From positions 1 to 64,000 of the forward strand of contig JAAPAO010000141.1 of assembly GCA_013115145.1 (NCBI GenBank): DNA of 64,000 nucleotides, in the 5' to 3' direction. The first letter of the stretch is position 1. Each line of letters begins with the position of its first letter. A program made the translations under genes and the position numbers. Below the pieces are notes generated by a model that had not been told where the DNA came from, did no database searches, and saw only the letters and a program-made list of their open reading frames with translations. This stretch comes from Perkinsus chesapeaki. Its lineage: Eukaryota > Perkinsozoa > Perkinsida > Perkinsidae. Of this stretch, positions 39,562 to 51,436 are shown piece by piece.

Positions 39562-40998
39562 GTGTATCCACAACCGGAGGCTTATGGTCGAGTGGCTGCT
39601 GCTTGTATCGGCGAATTTATAGATTTAGAGGAAATAAAAACTGGGTGGAACATAGTTAAAAACGGAGACAGAGATAGTTGTAGGGAGTATCTCAGCTTGA
39701 ATCGTGCAAGATACAGAATCGCTCAGATAAGGGTCCTGCTGCTGGACTTGTCGGTGGAGATCTGATCTCAGACGCAGTGTCAATCGAGAAGAAAGTGATG
39801 CAATAGCTTTGTCACGCGCCTAATAATTCCTCAGGTGCTCTACTTGACCGTTTGCGCCAATAACCTCGATTGTTATCTATTCTCATTTGGATGTGTAGTA
39901 GTCTGGGGAGCATCGGATAATCAAGTAAAACAACCCTCACTGGGATTAGAACCCACGGCCTTTTGCAGGTCGGCACGATACTTGACCTCGTTAAGCCATT
40001 AGTCCGTAAACCTCTAGCTCACCCGGAGCAAGACTTCATGCGTTACACCACTGAGGTGAGCCGAATTCCCTTTTCATAACATTAAAATTTGGTCAGCCTC
40101 CTGCAAGTGAAGACAACAATTCCGACACCCCTGGCGCAGCTGCTGCTGCTGGTCATCACCCATCTCGTCGTCCAATAGCACATGATAATATACGATTATC
40201 AGCATCGGGAGGCTGGAGGTTATAACACTCTCGAACATTTAGATAAACTATATTTCAGTTCTCTTATGGAGCGGCTGGCCCATAGCTACTCGTTGGCACA
40301 GAGTGTACGTGTTGATTCCTTCGAGACCATGTTAGATGGCGCCATTGAAAGTAGTAATGACAAATATAACATATTATTGAAGGATAGGGACAACTGATGT
40401 ACCCGAAAGAATGACACGTACAGGAACGGTTGGAATAAAAAAGAAAGAAGTTGCAAGACGAGTAAATATAAAACGACAATTCATGATAAATATTTTTAAC
40501 TATTCAGATGGGAAATTTATTTGTGCAAAGATGCGATTTGAACGTCTACAGTGATATACTTGGCACACCTGATGTGTTTTGGTGAGGGCAACAACCGGAT
40601 AGGAAGGATTGAGGAAAGGCAGGTTTTGGTAGGGACTTCGATGAATATGAAACTGTTTATGACAAATCAAGACGATATATGGACATCAACAGACGGGTGG
40701 AGATACTGAATCAGGTTAGTACAAGAATTCTTGCGGATAACCTCCTATCACCAATGAACTCAAGGGTTAAGCCAGTACACATTATATTACCATCTTATTA
40801 GCGTATGGAAGTACTGAACGATATGTATACGATGATTCAAGAGGAGCTACACGTCGCTCACGGTAACAAGCTCGAGGTGATGATGATGATGAGACTGTTT
40901 CATTTATTCTTATTCAGATTTGGGTCATCTGGCTCGTCGCTGTTGATGCTATTGTAATCGGCTTGGAACTGTTTCTCACGTATTGGCGCGAATTCTAA
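39562..40998 (+). CDS. RMD1/RMND1 family (DUF155) membrane protein
   Basis: The C-terminal half is clear. LMERLAHSYSLAQSVRVDSF and ETMLDGAIE are followed by TDVPERMTRTGTVGIKKKEV, GNLFVQRCDLNVYSDILGTP with DVFW, YMDINRRVEILNQRMEVL, MIQEELHVAHGNKLE and the membrane anchor IWVIWLVAVDAIVIGLEL, stop 40998. This is the DUF155 order (RMD1 in yeast, RMND1 in mammalian mitochondria). The exon at about 39562-39680 with GRVAAACIGEFIDLEEI fits the family's N-terminal block. A Pro/Ala-rich exon lies at about 40.1 kb. Introns of 34-47 nt restore frame. The true 5' end is unknown. A tRNA-like sequence lies in the gap at 39.93-40.01 kb. Confidence 0.82.
39933..40012 (-). repeat. tRNA-like sequence, full length
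   Basis: The minus strand reads tagaggtttacggactaatg, a D-arm-like ggcttaacgagg, then gccgacctgcaaaaggc and gtgggttctaatccca, with the spacing of a tRNA. Pairing of the acceptor is poor and the B box is off consensus, so it is a decayed tRNA or SINE head in a probable RMD1 intron. Confidence 0.5.
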
Positions 40999-41099
40999 TC
41001 ATTTTATCAAATAATGTTTGTTTAGTTTATAAAACACAAAACATGAAATTTACGCAAATACCAACTGGAGCGACTTGCCAACATGTTCACGTGAATTCA

Positions 41100-43970
41100 G
41101 ACTTCTCATAAATCTAAGACGACATCAATAACAACAACTTTAAGGACTTTCTTACCACAACATCGCCCTTGGTTTCGGATGACTTGAGCTGTTTCTCCGG
41201 TTCTGGACCTTCGGGATCGGGGACTAATAATGTGTATCGATATTGATCAACATGAAATAATTTGCTTACATTCTTCCTCTTGGCCTTCACCTTGTTCACC
41301 CCCCAAGGCGCCAGCCGTCCCTGGCTCAGCTACTTTTTGACCTAAGGTCGATGACATGTTAATTTTGTAACGCCCAAAAGTTGATCATGCATTCGGTCTT
41401 ACCCGGGAAAAGCTTTTTGGCACTGTTGATGCCAGAAGCTATTTTATTAATAAATAACGACCCAGGAACAGATAGCTGAATTAAACTTGAACCTGAATAA
41501 TCATGTATAGGACAACGAGCAATGTGCGTACCATTAGTCTGCGGGGGAGGATCCCAATATTCTTCGGGGTGATCTTTTCCATCATCAACGGGACCTAATT
41601 TCGCCCAATATATTCAAAAATGTTTGGTTTATTATCTTACCGTTGGTTATTAAGGTATTTATCCTGATGGCATCAACCATAAGTGATAGTAGTGCAATGT
41701 AATAGATTGGTGACATTTATACAGTAATAGCTAATTGAGTAGTATCATATTAATACTTCTAAGCTTGTTCCCTAAACATCGCCAAGCCGATCGTAATGAT
41801 ATCTGCCAATTTGGGCGAGCGCCGCTCATAATGAGTTCTCTGGGCGCGCGCTTTTTACGTCAACTGAAAATAGAATGATTCTCGCTCGCCCAATGTTTTG
41901 TATGTGGTTGCTGGAGTACAGTAACTTGGGCAGGTTGAGGGTGTGTGGCCACATGGGAAATAGTAAGATACACCCGCGAGGAAGCGAGATGCACGAATTT
42001 ACTTGATAAAACTCAAGAATAGAAATATAAAAAGGATATTGATAATTATGACGATGAGAGATCGATGTTCTCCACGTATATAGCATCACGAGTCCCGATC
42101 TGAAAGGAAATGGAAAGTAAGGATCACTGCTAAGTTGGGTACCGGCTCCTCTTGTATTGTCTTTTCAGGTTCGGTCATCTCAAACTTTATCGGTCCATTG
42201 GCGTACTTGTCAGCTAAATCGGTTGGCACCTTACAAATATAAACTATAAATCTTCAAGGTTTTGGATTACTGTGAAATTTTTTGATTCCATCAACTGTGT
42301 GTAGCGTTGCTTTCGAGTTGTCACTTCATCAACTGAACACAACTAAATTAACACAACGTGTTGTCCCATGGCCCAGACCTACCATCGACCAAGGATGGCT
42401 GCGCGCTCAAATCAAAGTAGTTCTGCCTCGCTCTATCGACTATGCCATAAACGTCCAATTGATTAGCAGCTTCGGGGCCTGAGACTCTGTAGAAGAATGC
42501 TTTTAAGTAAAGGTTACCTAGTTGCTGTAGAATCGGTATTATAGAAGTGAAGGGTATAGAAGCTTCTTGCAACTGAGAAAGATATCATCAGAGAAATCAT
42601 GCTCCGCGGAGATACCTCATCAACCGCTGGAGGGGTGCCTAAATCGGATGAGCCAGTTTGATAAGGGTCAGCCGTGACATCGACAGTTGGAGATGGAGCT
42701 GTAACAGTGTCCTGAGAAATGAATAGGGAATGAAATAAATTTAAGTCACGTACCTTGGGTGGCATTTGTTCCCTCTGACGGGCTCCCATTGGACTTTGTT
42801 GTTGTTGTTGTTGAGGGGAGACGGTCATCGATTGTATTGCCTCTTGACCAGCCATTGTTGGTGGTGGAGTGCCACCAGAGCGCATGAGAGCTGCCTGGCG
42901 TGACTGAACCAATAGAACGAATGAATCACTCGAAGTGATATCGGAGTGATACATTGCAACTATTCGGTATAGTTATAATTTTGTTGGAAGGGACAGGTTT
43001 CCCAAGTCTTTTATTTCGGCGTTTCGGAGTTGAAAATTGTGCTCAATCTTGAGCTTAGGTAATACGGCTTACAAAAGACGCATAGTTATCATAAGTAAAT
43101 TATGTATGAATTGGGAGGCCCAAATGTAATGTCTGATAGTGTTGTGGACTTACATCAACCTCTAGGAACTTCTGAAGTACTCTGGTCCTCACGTCGGGTT
43201 CGATGGCCAAAACACCATCCATGTAACTAAAACCATGTACTAAATCTACTTAGCATCAAAGTGACGTATAACTCCACATCGTGTATAATATCGTTACTCA
43301 TGTCTGAATGTTTTTCTTCACTAAAGAGATACGATATCCCCAAAGTGTGCTGACACATTCATGTGTGAAGGTTACCCAGCGGATACACACAGACAGACGA
43401 CGGCCAGGGGTCACAAAAGAAATTTAATATTTCCAGAACTCTCGGTCTTAACGGATGCACTTGGAAGTACCTCTTCCACTAGGAACACATTACCAATTAA
43501 AACACTATTGTTTCATATTACACAATATTAACGCTTTCATGCTCGGTTGGGCCAGATTGAGCCCTATAGGTGATAGATGGGGAACTGCGCAACGCGGACA
43601 GTTTTTTCAATTTTGTCTATCCGGGATCCGTAAATGGGATAGTGCGTGAGTTTAAGGATAAGAGGATGCAATGTACTAACCTTTGAAGGCCCTTCTGACG
43701 CTCCTCGATGAAGTGCGGGTCCATTGTTCCCCATAGTTTCTTGCCTGGAATCTGAATACGTATATGCTTGTGAATGCATACCGATTACGCCGCTACTTTT
43801 GGTATGCGATCGGGATACTTCAACTTGAGATGGTCATGAAGTTCCCTAATTTCCCTGTAACGTCTGCTGACCGTCCATTTATCGCCGTTGGACAAGTTGC
43901 TCACTTCAATGAAATACTCGGTGTAACTGAGAGATTCTAAGACTATGTCGAGACGATGAACACGACTCAC
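41100..43970 (-). CDS. PX-domain protein (sorting-nexin-like)
   Basis: The top exons encode a PX phosphoinositide-binding domain: YTEYFIEVSNLSNGDKWTVS, RRYREIRELHDHLKLKYPDR, then after a 46-nt intron IPGKKLWGTMDPHFIEERQK with GLQR, then YMDGVLAIEPDVRTRVLQKF. The RRYxxF-type motif (RRYREI) and the Pro-rich PGKK loop are present. Next come a Gln-rich linker (TVSPQQQQQQSPMG), DVTADPYQTGSSDLGTPP and IPFTSIIPILQQLGNLYLKA with EAANQLDVYGIVDRARQN, then short acidic exons (HPEEYWDPPPQTN, DPEGPEPEKQLKSSE) down to about 41.1 kb. Such proteins act on endosomal membranes. The first exon above 43970 and the exact stop are not found. Confidence 0.8.
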
Positions 43971-44159
43971 CCGTCCTGAGAATTATTCCCGATAAATTTA
44001 GCTTTGAATCTTGGCAGTTGATAGGAAACTCCAGAGGGAAGCATTATTAAGGAAAGCTTCAAATAACATCGGCCACGATCGAACCACCCACTAATCGTAA
44101 CACAATAACATTCTTACTATACAATGTTTTGTAGTGTCGAGTGACAGTGAATACTTCTG

Positions 44160-45970
44160 CTGTCTGCGCTGCGCAGAAGTCGCTAGCATGCAGCTTGCAT
44201 GCTGCAGGGCACAAGTTCTAGACTATATACTAATAGTGTATATAAGATAATATATACTGTTGTATGTATTAGTCGGACTGTCCGACTTTAACATATACCG
44301 AGTCGATATAGTCTATGTGATAGACTTATATAGTCTATGAGGCTCTTTACATATTTCAGCATATTCGAGTGTTACAGTATTGAGGAGTTCACAAACCTAC
44401 AGTATCAGTGTTGACGGCTGTATGCAGTCAAACTCTGAAAAGCATCAAAGAGTCTGAGGAGCTCAAACTTAGCGCCCGAGGACCACAACTTAGAGTCTAA
44501 GCCTTAGGCGCTAAAGCTTCATGCCTTTGAAAAGTGTAACTAGCAAATATGCTACTACGTTGTACCCTCTTCAGCTGAGCCAACGCTTGCTATCAATAAG
44601 GTCAGTCGCCTCTGAGGAGTAATCAACTAAGAAGCCAGCCTGAAATGAACTAGAAAAATGAGGGTGAAAGTATGACAATGTAAGCTCAGAATTAGGTAAC
44701 CGGGAAACCGTAGCCCCAACCGGGTTACAGTCTGACAAGTTGTCAGTGGCAAGAATTGAATAATTCAGTTACTGAGTTTCAGTTCAGATTACTTACAATA
44801 AAGTTTGTTAAATGAACGTAACAATCTCAGTCATGAGTCTCACTTCTTGATCTCACTGAGTGAGTTCAACAAATAATACTGTTTATCCAAAATGCACCCA
44901 ATTGTCACTGACAATTTATCAGTTGCCAGTGGTACCTGGAACTTCATGGATCATTGATACCGCTGCGGCATCTTCGAAGACTTCAGCCTACTTTGATTCA
45001 AAGAAGGCCGTCAAGCTATGAGAGATTATCGTCACGGAGCGATTCAAAGTGGGTGAGTCCACAAGAATTCGACGTTAACAAATTGCACTACCCATCTACT
45101 TTTGGTCACGTAGCCCGCGATACAGCCGCACCGCTTAGTGGTTAAACCTTGTGCATCACACAAAGTACCAAAACAACAACCGTTCACGATAGTTGCCCTC
45201 ACCAAGTTGATGGTGGGTACGCGGAAGTTCCGCGGCGGAACTAGCCCTATAACGAGTACAGCTTTCTATTCCGCGCGGCACACCAGTGAAGATCCCATCT
45301 ACCGAAATAGGTACTCCGGTGGAGACATCATAACCCAGCAACCATCTGTGATACGATTGCTAAGCAATCATTGCTCAGCCAAAACCTACTGTTCTGCCTG
45401 CCACTCTAGATGCCCACGAACTTTGAAGCTAAACAAGTGTGAGTAAACCTACGACAGTACTATTGGCGCTATAGTGTTAAGCAATCTGACGACCAGCTTA
45501 CACACTCAGAGTGTAAGAAGAGTCGAACTACTTGTCAAAGAGTTTGACACTCTTTCCCCATCCTCAGGCCGATCCCGAAATGAGATGGTGCGGAGGTTCC
45601 GCAGCGGAACCGAGTTGCCAAGCTGGCAACCCGCCTTGCTTTGAGGTTAGCATTACCGATATGCCAACCTCAAACTTTGAGGCTCAAAGCCTCTTCGACA
45701 GGTTTATTGTCATATTTGTTGACGCCTGACATTCCCTGGTGTCGAAATAGATAACTGTGCCGCTTTCAGTCCAAACCTCAAAATGCTTGCTGGAGAATAC
45801 ACGCACATTTTAATGCACTGCGGGCACGGTAACCCCATACGCAATCCGTATTACGGATGGATCCGGTATTTTTATGAGATTTTTCGACCCTCACATATCA
45901 TACCCGTACATTTTCCAGCTCTCTTAGCTATACGGTATAGCCGATACCATCGACGAGTACTTCTGCTCTG
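44160..45970. repeat. Segment dense in perfect short hairpins
   Basis: More than fifteen near-perfect inverted repeats with 6-8 bp arms and loops of 1-7 bases occur in 1.8 kb. Examples are AGCATGCA-GCT-TGCATGCT (44185), AGTCGGA-CTG-TCCGACT (about 44270), TTAGCGCC...GGCGCTAA (about 44470), GTTCCGC-G-GCGGAAC (about 45227), GGTTCCGC-A-GCGGAACC (about 45588), GTTGCCA-AGC-TGGCAAC, CCTCAAA-C-TTTGAGG and GCTATAC-G-GTATAGC (about 45930). Several overlap as arm, reversed arm, arm. The rest of the window does not look like this. Confidence 0.7.
44940..45730 (+). pseudogene. Possible decayed Copia-type pol fragment
   Basis: Frame fragments include WIIDTAAASSKTSAYFD, like the aspartic protease motif WxIDTGA of Ty1/Copia, and about 700 bases later TDMPTSNFEAQSLFDRFIVI with FVDA, like the start of the integrase core. 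Stops and frame changes separate them, and no LTRs were identified. If correct it is a broken retrotransposon relic within the hairpin-rich segment. Confidence 0.35.
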
Positions 45971-46315
45971 TCAAGTACAGCGGGTGGTGGCTCATCTGAT
46001 GTGGGAAGGAGTATGAACAAATATGATAAGGCAACGACCAAGCCCCTCACGTGAGCGACATAGCAGAGATCTAGTACACCTGGTCCAGAACTACCACAGA
46101 GAAGTAGAGAGAAATATGTTCCCTTATAATAGATCGCTAGCTCTCTTAAACGCAAGAACAACTTATCCTTATTATACAATATTTGTTAATGTTTAGTGAC
46201 ATGTCGCTTCCCTAACATAGCAGATGTTGGAGAAGATGACGGCATTACAGACGCTGAAGAGGTGGTTGGTGCGCCGGACACTGATGGAGAAAAATGTATA
46301 TTCATACAAATATCA

Positions 46316-47999
46316 TCATGCATTATGCAAAGAGCTTCTTCCTTCATCCTCACCCATATTAAACGCTTTAACTGCTCCTTCTAATGCATCCAATTTCCTT
46401 CCCAAAGTATCAACCTTCTTACTCGAGTTTTCCACCAACATTGACAAATGTGTGATATCTCTATGTCCCATTTGACTCGTACCTCACATAGTTCTTTAAT
46501 ATGAATCTTATACCGCATTCCTCACTAACTAGCTGCATACAGGACGCCAAAAACTCCGTCAATTTGATTTCTCCCGCCCCTGTCGGATCCATCAACGTGA
46601 ACAATCGCTCAGCATCCACCATTGGTATACCCAACGTTTCGAAATTCTCTTGAACCTGACGGCATCAAAAAAATGCCTATCATGGTTTTCTCCTGGAACC
46701 TCGCGCATTTTCCAGGCGGCCTTGAATTCGGCCTGGCTCAGAGTTCCAGATTGGTCAGCATCAGAAAGCTCAAAAATTCTCCTCAGAGAATTCGCTGCTG
46801 ATTTCTTCTCTTCTTCTTTAACCTGTTCTGCTTGTTCCTCGGTACCTAGCACAATCCTTCAATTTTGTATTTCCTTAATGATTCTTTCTACGTGTTGCAG
46901 TTCCCAAAGTATTTTCCACAATAACACCGACGACTATATTAAGCAGGCCGTATGTAGTCGAGAGGATTAATATCATAAAAATGAGACCCATCAGTGGTTG
47001 ACGGTGAATAACCTGAAGCAACAGGTAGATCGTCACCAGGGGAAGTTTTTGAGGTTTCGAGCAGTTACATGGCGAACAATACCGTCAGCCCAATTATCAA
47101 GGGTGATAATTTGCCATAGTGTAAGCATAGATCTCGGTACTGTACCAAAGTAGGTTGTATAAGGCCATTCTGTACCTTAGGGAATAAAGTAGCGAGTCCA
47201 CTAGGAACAGATTCTCATTGAAGAGATACGATAGTAAATACGAGCTAAGAGGGCGCCGCTCTGGTGGGATTTGTCGAGGCTATCTATGCCACTGGAAGAG
47301 TAGTGTAATAAGATAATGGGGAATACCATCGAATGAAACTGTTCCAAGATATGCCTCATGGTTCTGTCCAACCTGAATTGTGAGGAAAATTGCACAGACG
47401 TAGACAAGGCACACAAGGAAGACAGCCACCCACGCCAATGTTCGAACCTGAGAGGGACGACCTTGACGAAAATCGTCGTTATTACTACAAGCATACACTG
47501 TGTATTAAACCCTCAACGATGAGCCATAATTCCTTGAACATCCTCAATAGTCGAACAAATCGTACAAGCCTTAACATACGAACCACACGCAGGGTTGTCT
47601 GAGAAAGATACAGTGAGAAAGGACCCTCAAAGCAACTGGATTGCCGCGGTGTGCAAGTGTGAACAAGAAGAACAACACTTCGTAAGAACTTGTATATTAC
47701 CCTCCTACCAGAGCGCGAACATTTGATACGGCACATTCGCTGGCTAAAGTGAGAATCCAAGTATCCACGATGGCTAACCAAACCTAATAATGACATAGGA
47801 ATGTGGGCTAGGGCGGTGAAGATCTTACCAAGGCGAAATCGAGGATGTTCCAGGGATCCATAAAATAGGATAATCGATGAGTTTTCAGACGAAGAATCAT
47901 CTCCAATAGAAATACTACAGTGAAGACATTCTCACTGATATACCAGAACAGACGATCCTGATGAATATAACCAAATAACACATGCGTTTCATAGCGCAT
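46316..47999 (-). CDS. Single-domain voltage-gated cation channel with EF-hands
   Basis: Minus-strand exons give S2-S3 (VVFLLEMILRLKTHRLSYFM then DPWNILDFAL) and S4 (LRVVRMLRLVRFVRLLRMFK, Arg every third residue). S5 and the pore turret follow (VFLVCLVYVCAIFLTIQVGQ), then pore helix and filter (RSMLTLWQIITLDNWADGI), S6 (LSTTYGLLNIVVGVIVENT), an EF-hand (FELSDADQSGTLSQAEF), a degenerate second EF-hand (LFTLMDPTGAGEIKLTEF) and a terminal coiled coil (LVENSSKKVDTLGRKLDALE), stop at 46316. Only one six-helix domain fits. The TLDNW filter suggests a Na+/Ca2+-type pore and the EF-hands suggest Ca2+ control. S1 and the N-terminus, somewhere in 48.0-48.8 kb, were not resolved. Confidence 0.88.
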
Positions 48000-48117
48000 T
48001 CGAGAGGCGGTTGATGATGATGATGATGATCAGCGGAGGCCGCAAGTTGAGCTAAGATATTCTTATAAAATGAGGGATTTGGGCATCCCAGTCTGGGATG
48101 TCGTCCTGAACCAATTT

Positions 48118-48780
48118 CTACGAGGACCAATTAGCCGCTACTATCAGGTCTCCCTTTGCGGATAGCTTAGAAGCAGTGTGTCCATTCCCGTGGCGGCAAG
48201 ACTGCTCCATCGGGCCAGTCTTTAAGGACGCGGGAACCGACATGAAACATGATGTGAAAAAAAGAAATAGGCGACGAAGCAGCAGCATAGTAGAATGTCC
48301 TAGAAAGCATGCCTTCCGCCGTCGAAGTTCCGCACACAATCTCGTATACTCTTCAACATGCTTTATCATCGTATTGCCTACGAACGCATTTTAATCTCGC
48401 CAAGTGCGTAGCCAGGAGAACGGAGGATATCCTTTGAAAGCACCGCCGAGGCAACCGACAAAGTGACTACTTTTATCTCCTCTATTGGACTCTTGCATTG
48501 TACAGTAGATTGTGTAACACCTTCCTCGAGGAGTTTCTCTAAAATAGGATGATATTTCAGAAGCATTAATAACTTCCATTCTTCTACGTGTTGGATTATC
48601 ATCAGCCTCGATTCCAATGAATAACATATTAAGCACCTGATACGTTGAGTGATAACGCTTTTGGTAACGCTTGAGAATTCCGGTAATAATTCCTTCTATT
48701 GAGGATAGCTCATAATTTACATGGATGCACAATATTGTTATTATGTAGTGTATGAATAAGCTTGCCGCTACGTCAGGCAC
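48118..48780 (-). other. Unresolved minus-strand exons
   Basis: Frames such as YHPILEKLLEEGVTQSTVQC and PIEEIKVVTLSVASAVLSKD look like coding helices. They may be the N-terminal cytosolic part of the channel or a separate gene. No domain is recognised and exon joins were not established. Confidence 0.3.
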
Positions 48781-49240
48781 TTCTTTTAGGGACTATGATA
48801 TGGTTACAAGGAAGTGTGTATAAAGAGGCCAAGTGTTGGGTATTTTCACAGTTAGTTCTATCCACACTAACCCATCCCTCCCTCCCTCAGTGAGGATATA
48901 TATCATTTAATAGACCCTCCTCTCCCTAGTAGTACAATAAACAATCCAATAACAGCATTAAACTTAACTGTATCGACCATAGCTATTCTTTTAGGTTCAT
49001 GTTGTTGACCTAAATTAATAATATTAAACTATTTCTAAGATATTTCATCATCACCAATGAGATCGTCATATTCTTCATCACCACCCTTATAATCTTCTTT
49101 CATACCATACACTTTAGTCATACCCTTCTTTATTGTTATTAAGACTCAATAAAACTCAATCCTAGATCATCATCACTTCACATTGACATCGTTTTCATCA
49201 TTTAAAAACATGGGAAAGTTATGTAATTTATTATTATATT

Positions 49241-51253
49241 TTATTTATTATTCCCCTTTCCAGATTTCTTCTTCTTCTTAGCCTCCTTTTTAGCCTCTTT
49301 TCTAGCAGCCTTCTTCTGTTGCCTTTTACTCTTTGGATCGGCCTTCTGTCGCCCACTATTCTCCTGTTTTATCTTCTTCTCCTCCTCGCGTGTCAGTCCA
49401 CTTTTGGTTCCCTTTTTACCCTTTTTACCCTCTGCCTGCTGCTGCTGCTGCTGCTCGACCCCACCTTGTCTCTCTTGTTTCTGCTTCTTCTTTTTCCCTT
49501 TTCCGACTCTATTTGCTGATCGATCGAATGCCCCTGATATCCCCCCCTTCTTCCTCTTCTTCCCTGTGGCCAGTTCGGCGCCCTTTCCCTTCTCTTTATC
49601 AGCTGACTGATCGAATGCTCCCGACACCCTGTCATTTTCCCCCTTGACCAACTCGGAGCCCTCACCCTTCTTTTTATCAGCCGATACATCAAATGGCCCC
49701 GGCGGTAGCTTACTCATCTCACGTTTGACAGCAGCAGCATTACCATCAACCTTCTCGTTAGCTACTCGACTGGATGTTTCCCCTTCAATGTCTCCTCTAA
49801 TATTCTTCCTTGTTCCATCATCATTAGATGCTGCCTCCGATGACCCTTGCGAGGAGGTTTTGTCGCTCATCTTGCTTTGTCTATCAGCAGACCTATCGAA
49901 TGCACCGGACATTCTGCCTTCATTGAATGTGCTTGATGGTCTCTCATTATTATCGGTTCTTCTTTGACCCTTGCCATGATGACTAGTATCCTCTTGCTGC
50001 TGCTGCGGTCTATTCCTTCCATCATTCACTTCCTCTCTATTACCCCTTTGATTCATTACCTCTCTATTCCTTTCATCCATGTATTCTTCACTAGACTGCT
50101 GCTGCCCCTGCCCAGCTTCCTCAGCGTTACCATACTGTGATGATCCCTTATGCTGGGCCCCAGCCTTCCACTCATCCCCTCTATCAACCATCTTTCCGTT
50201 ATCATCACATTCAGTGCATTTTGTAAACAAATGTGTATGTTTATCATAAAACTCATACTCAGTCGAGCAGCACGCTGTTTCATCCAAATGAGCTGCCTTC
50301 CATTCCCTGAAACCAGTTTATATAACAATTTGGCGCCAACAACAATATAAAAGCTACAATGACGCCTCATAGACCAGATTATTGTCAGATCCTCTGAGAT
50401 TGGACGCTCCTTGAGGATCAGTGCATCCCTTCCCTCCACAGAGTTCATCTTCTATAAGCCATTCGCCAGCGTCAGGGTCGGAGTGAGCAGATTCCATTTG
50501 TTTGATAAGAGTTGGCCTGCCAGCTTTTATAAGCACCATACGCTGGTCCTCTTCCTCCTACTGTAAATGCCGAGCTTGCTCCATAATAGTCTTCCTTTGA
50601 TGATTCTTAAATCTACCGGTAGAGAACACTGGAACTTCACGTCTGAAAATAACATTATAAAACATATATCTATGTTATCTGTACATTGCTGGATCCTCGG
50701 GCTCAGGAACATCGATCGGCATAAACCTACTTTGATTACATAATAATATAATTACAAATACGACTACAAATCATTTCCAGATTGTTGGTCATTAGCTTCT
50801 GATCGTAAACCACTTTGGTCTGTCAGATCAGATCTGATAACAACCCTAACCTCAGCAAGGACAACAACACGTTACTTTTCATTAGACCTTTGTGATGATG
50901 AGGATGATGTACTCCTACTCCTACTACTAGTGCTTGTTGTTGATGATGTTCTCCGACTGCTGAATGCATCCCCATTAGTTCGGCCCCTTGACTTGGCCGT
51001 GTATGCCCCTCTGCCCTCCTCCTCATTAACACCCTTCTGGTTGCCTTTGTTCTTTTTACGTCTTCTACCAGCTAATCTAGAAATACCGTATACATATCTT
51101 ATTAATAAATGACATTACATTTCTATTGGATGCATCATTAATAGCAGTGATGTCATCCATAATATGGATGATCGCATGAATGATGATTATAATAAATTTA
51201 AATAATAAAGTTCTTCCACTAAAAGGAATAACCTTATCATCAAGTCTCGCCAT
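49241..51253 (-). CDS. Lys/Glu-rich protein with SGAFDxSAD repeats
   Basis: ATG at 51253 (MARLDDK) joins LAGRRRKKNKGNQKGVNEEE and a Ser/Arg-rich exon. Further exons include DAGEWLIEDELCGGKGCTD, and the last, long exon (about 50280-49241) contains four copies of a nine-residue motif: MSGAFDRSADR, PGPFDVSADKK, VSGAFDQSADKE and ISGAFDRSANR, spaced 25-60 residues apart. A Gln run and an almost pure Lys/Ala/Glu tail end KSGKGNNK. A cysteine pair (CTECDD) opens the last exon. It is probably intrinsically disordered and nuclear or nucleolar by composition (inference). No family is recognised. Confidence 0.68.
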
Positions 51254-51436
51254 GGAAAGGGGGATCTCAACTCAAACGCGGTAGTGCACTCCGTCTCGTC
51301 TCTGGGCCGGGGCGAGCGCTATCAATGTTGTATGTTGTCACGTCGACCGTGACGTGGTGGTTAATCTGTCTATTAGGTTGTCAACTCGGCGTTCATCCAA
51401 TTGGTGACTGATTATTATAGATTATTGTTACTTATA

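Noticed and set aside
43785-43970. A PX protein starting at 43970
   Set aside because: The frame there begins with GTG, not ATG; it is an internal exon whose upstream part is not resolved.
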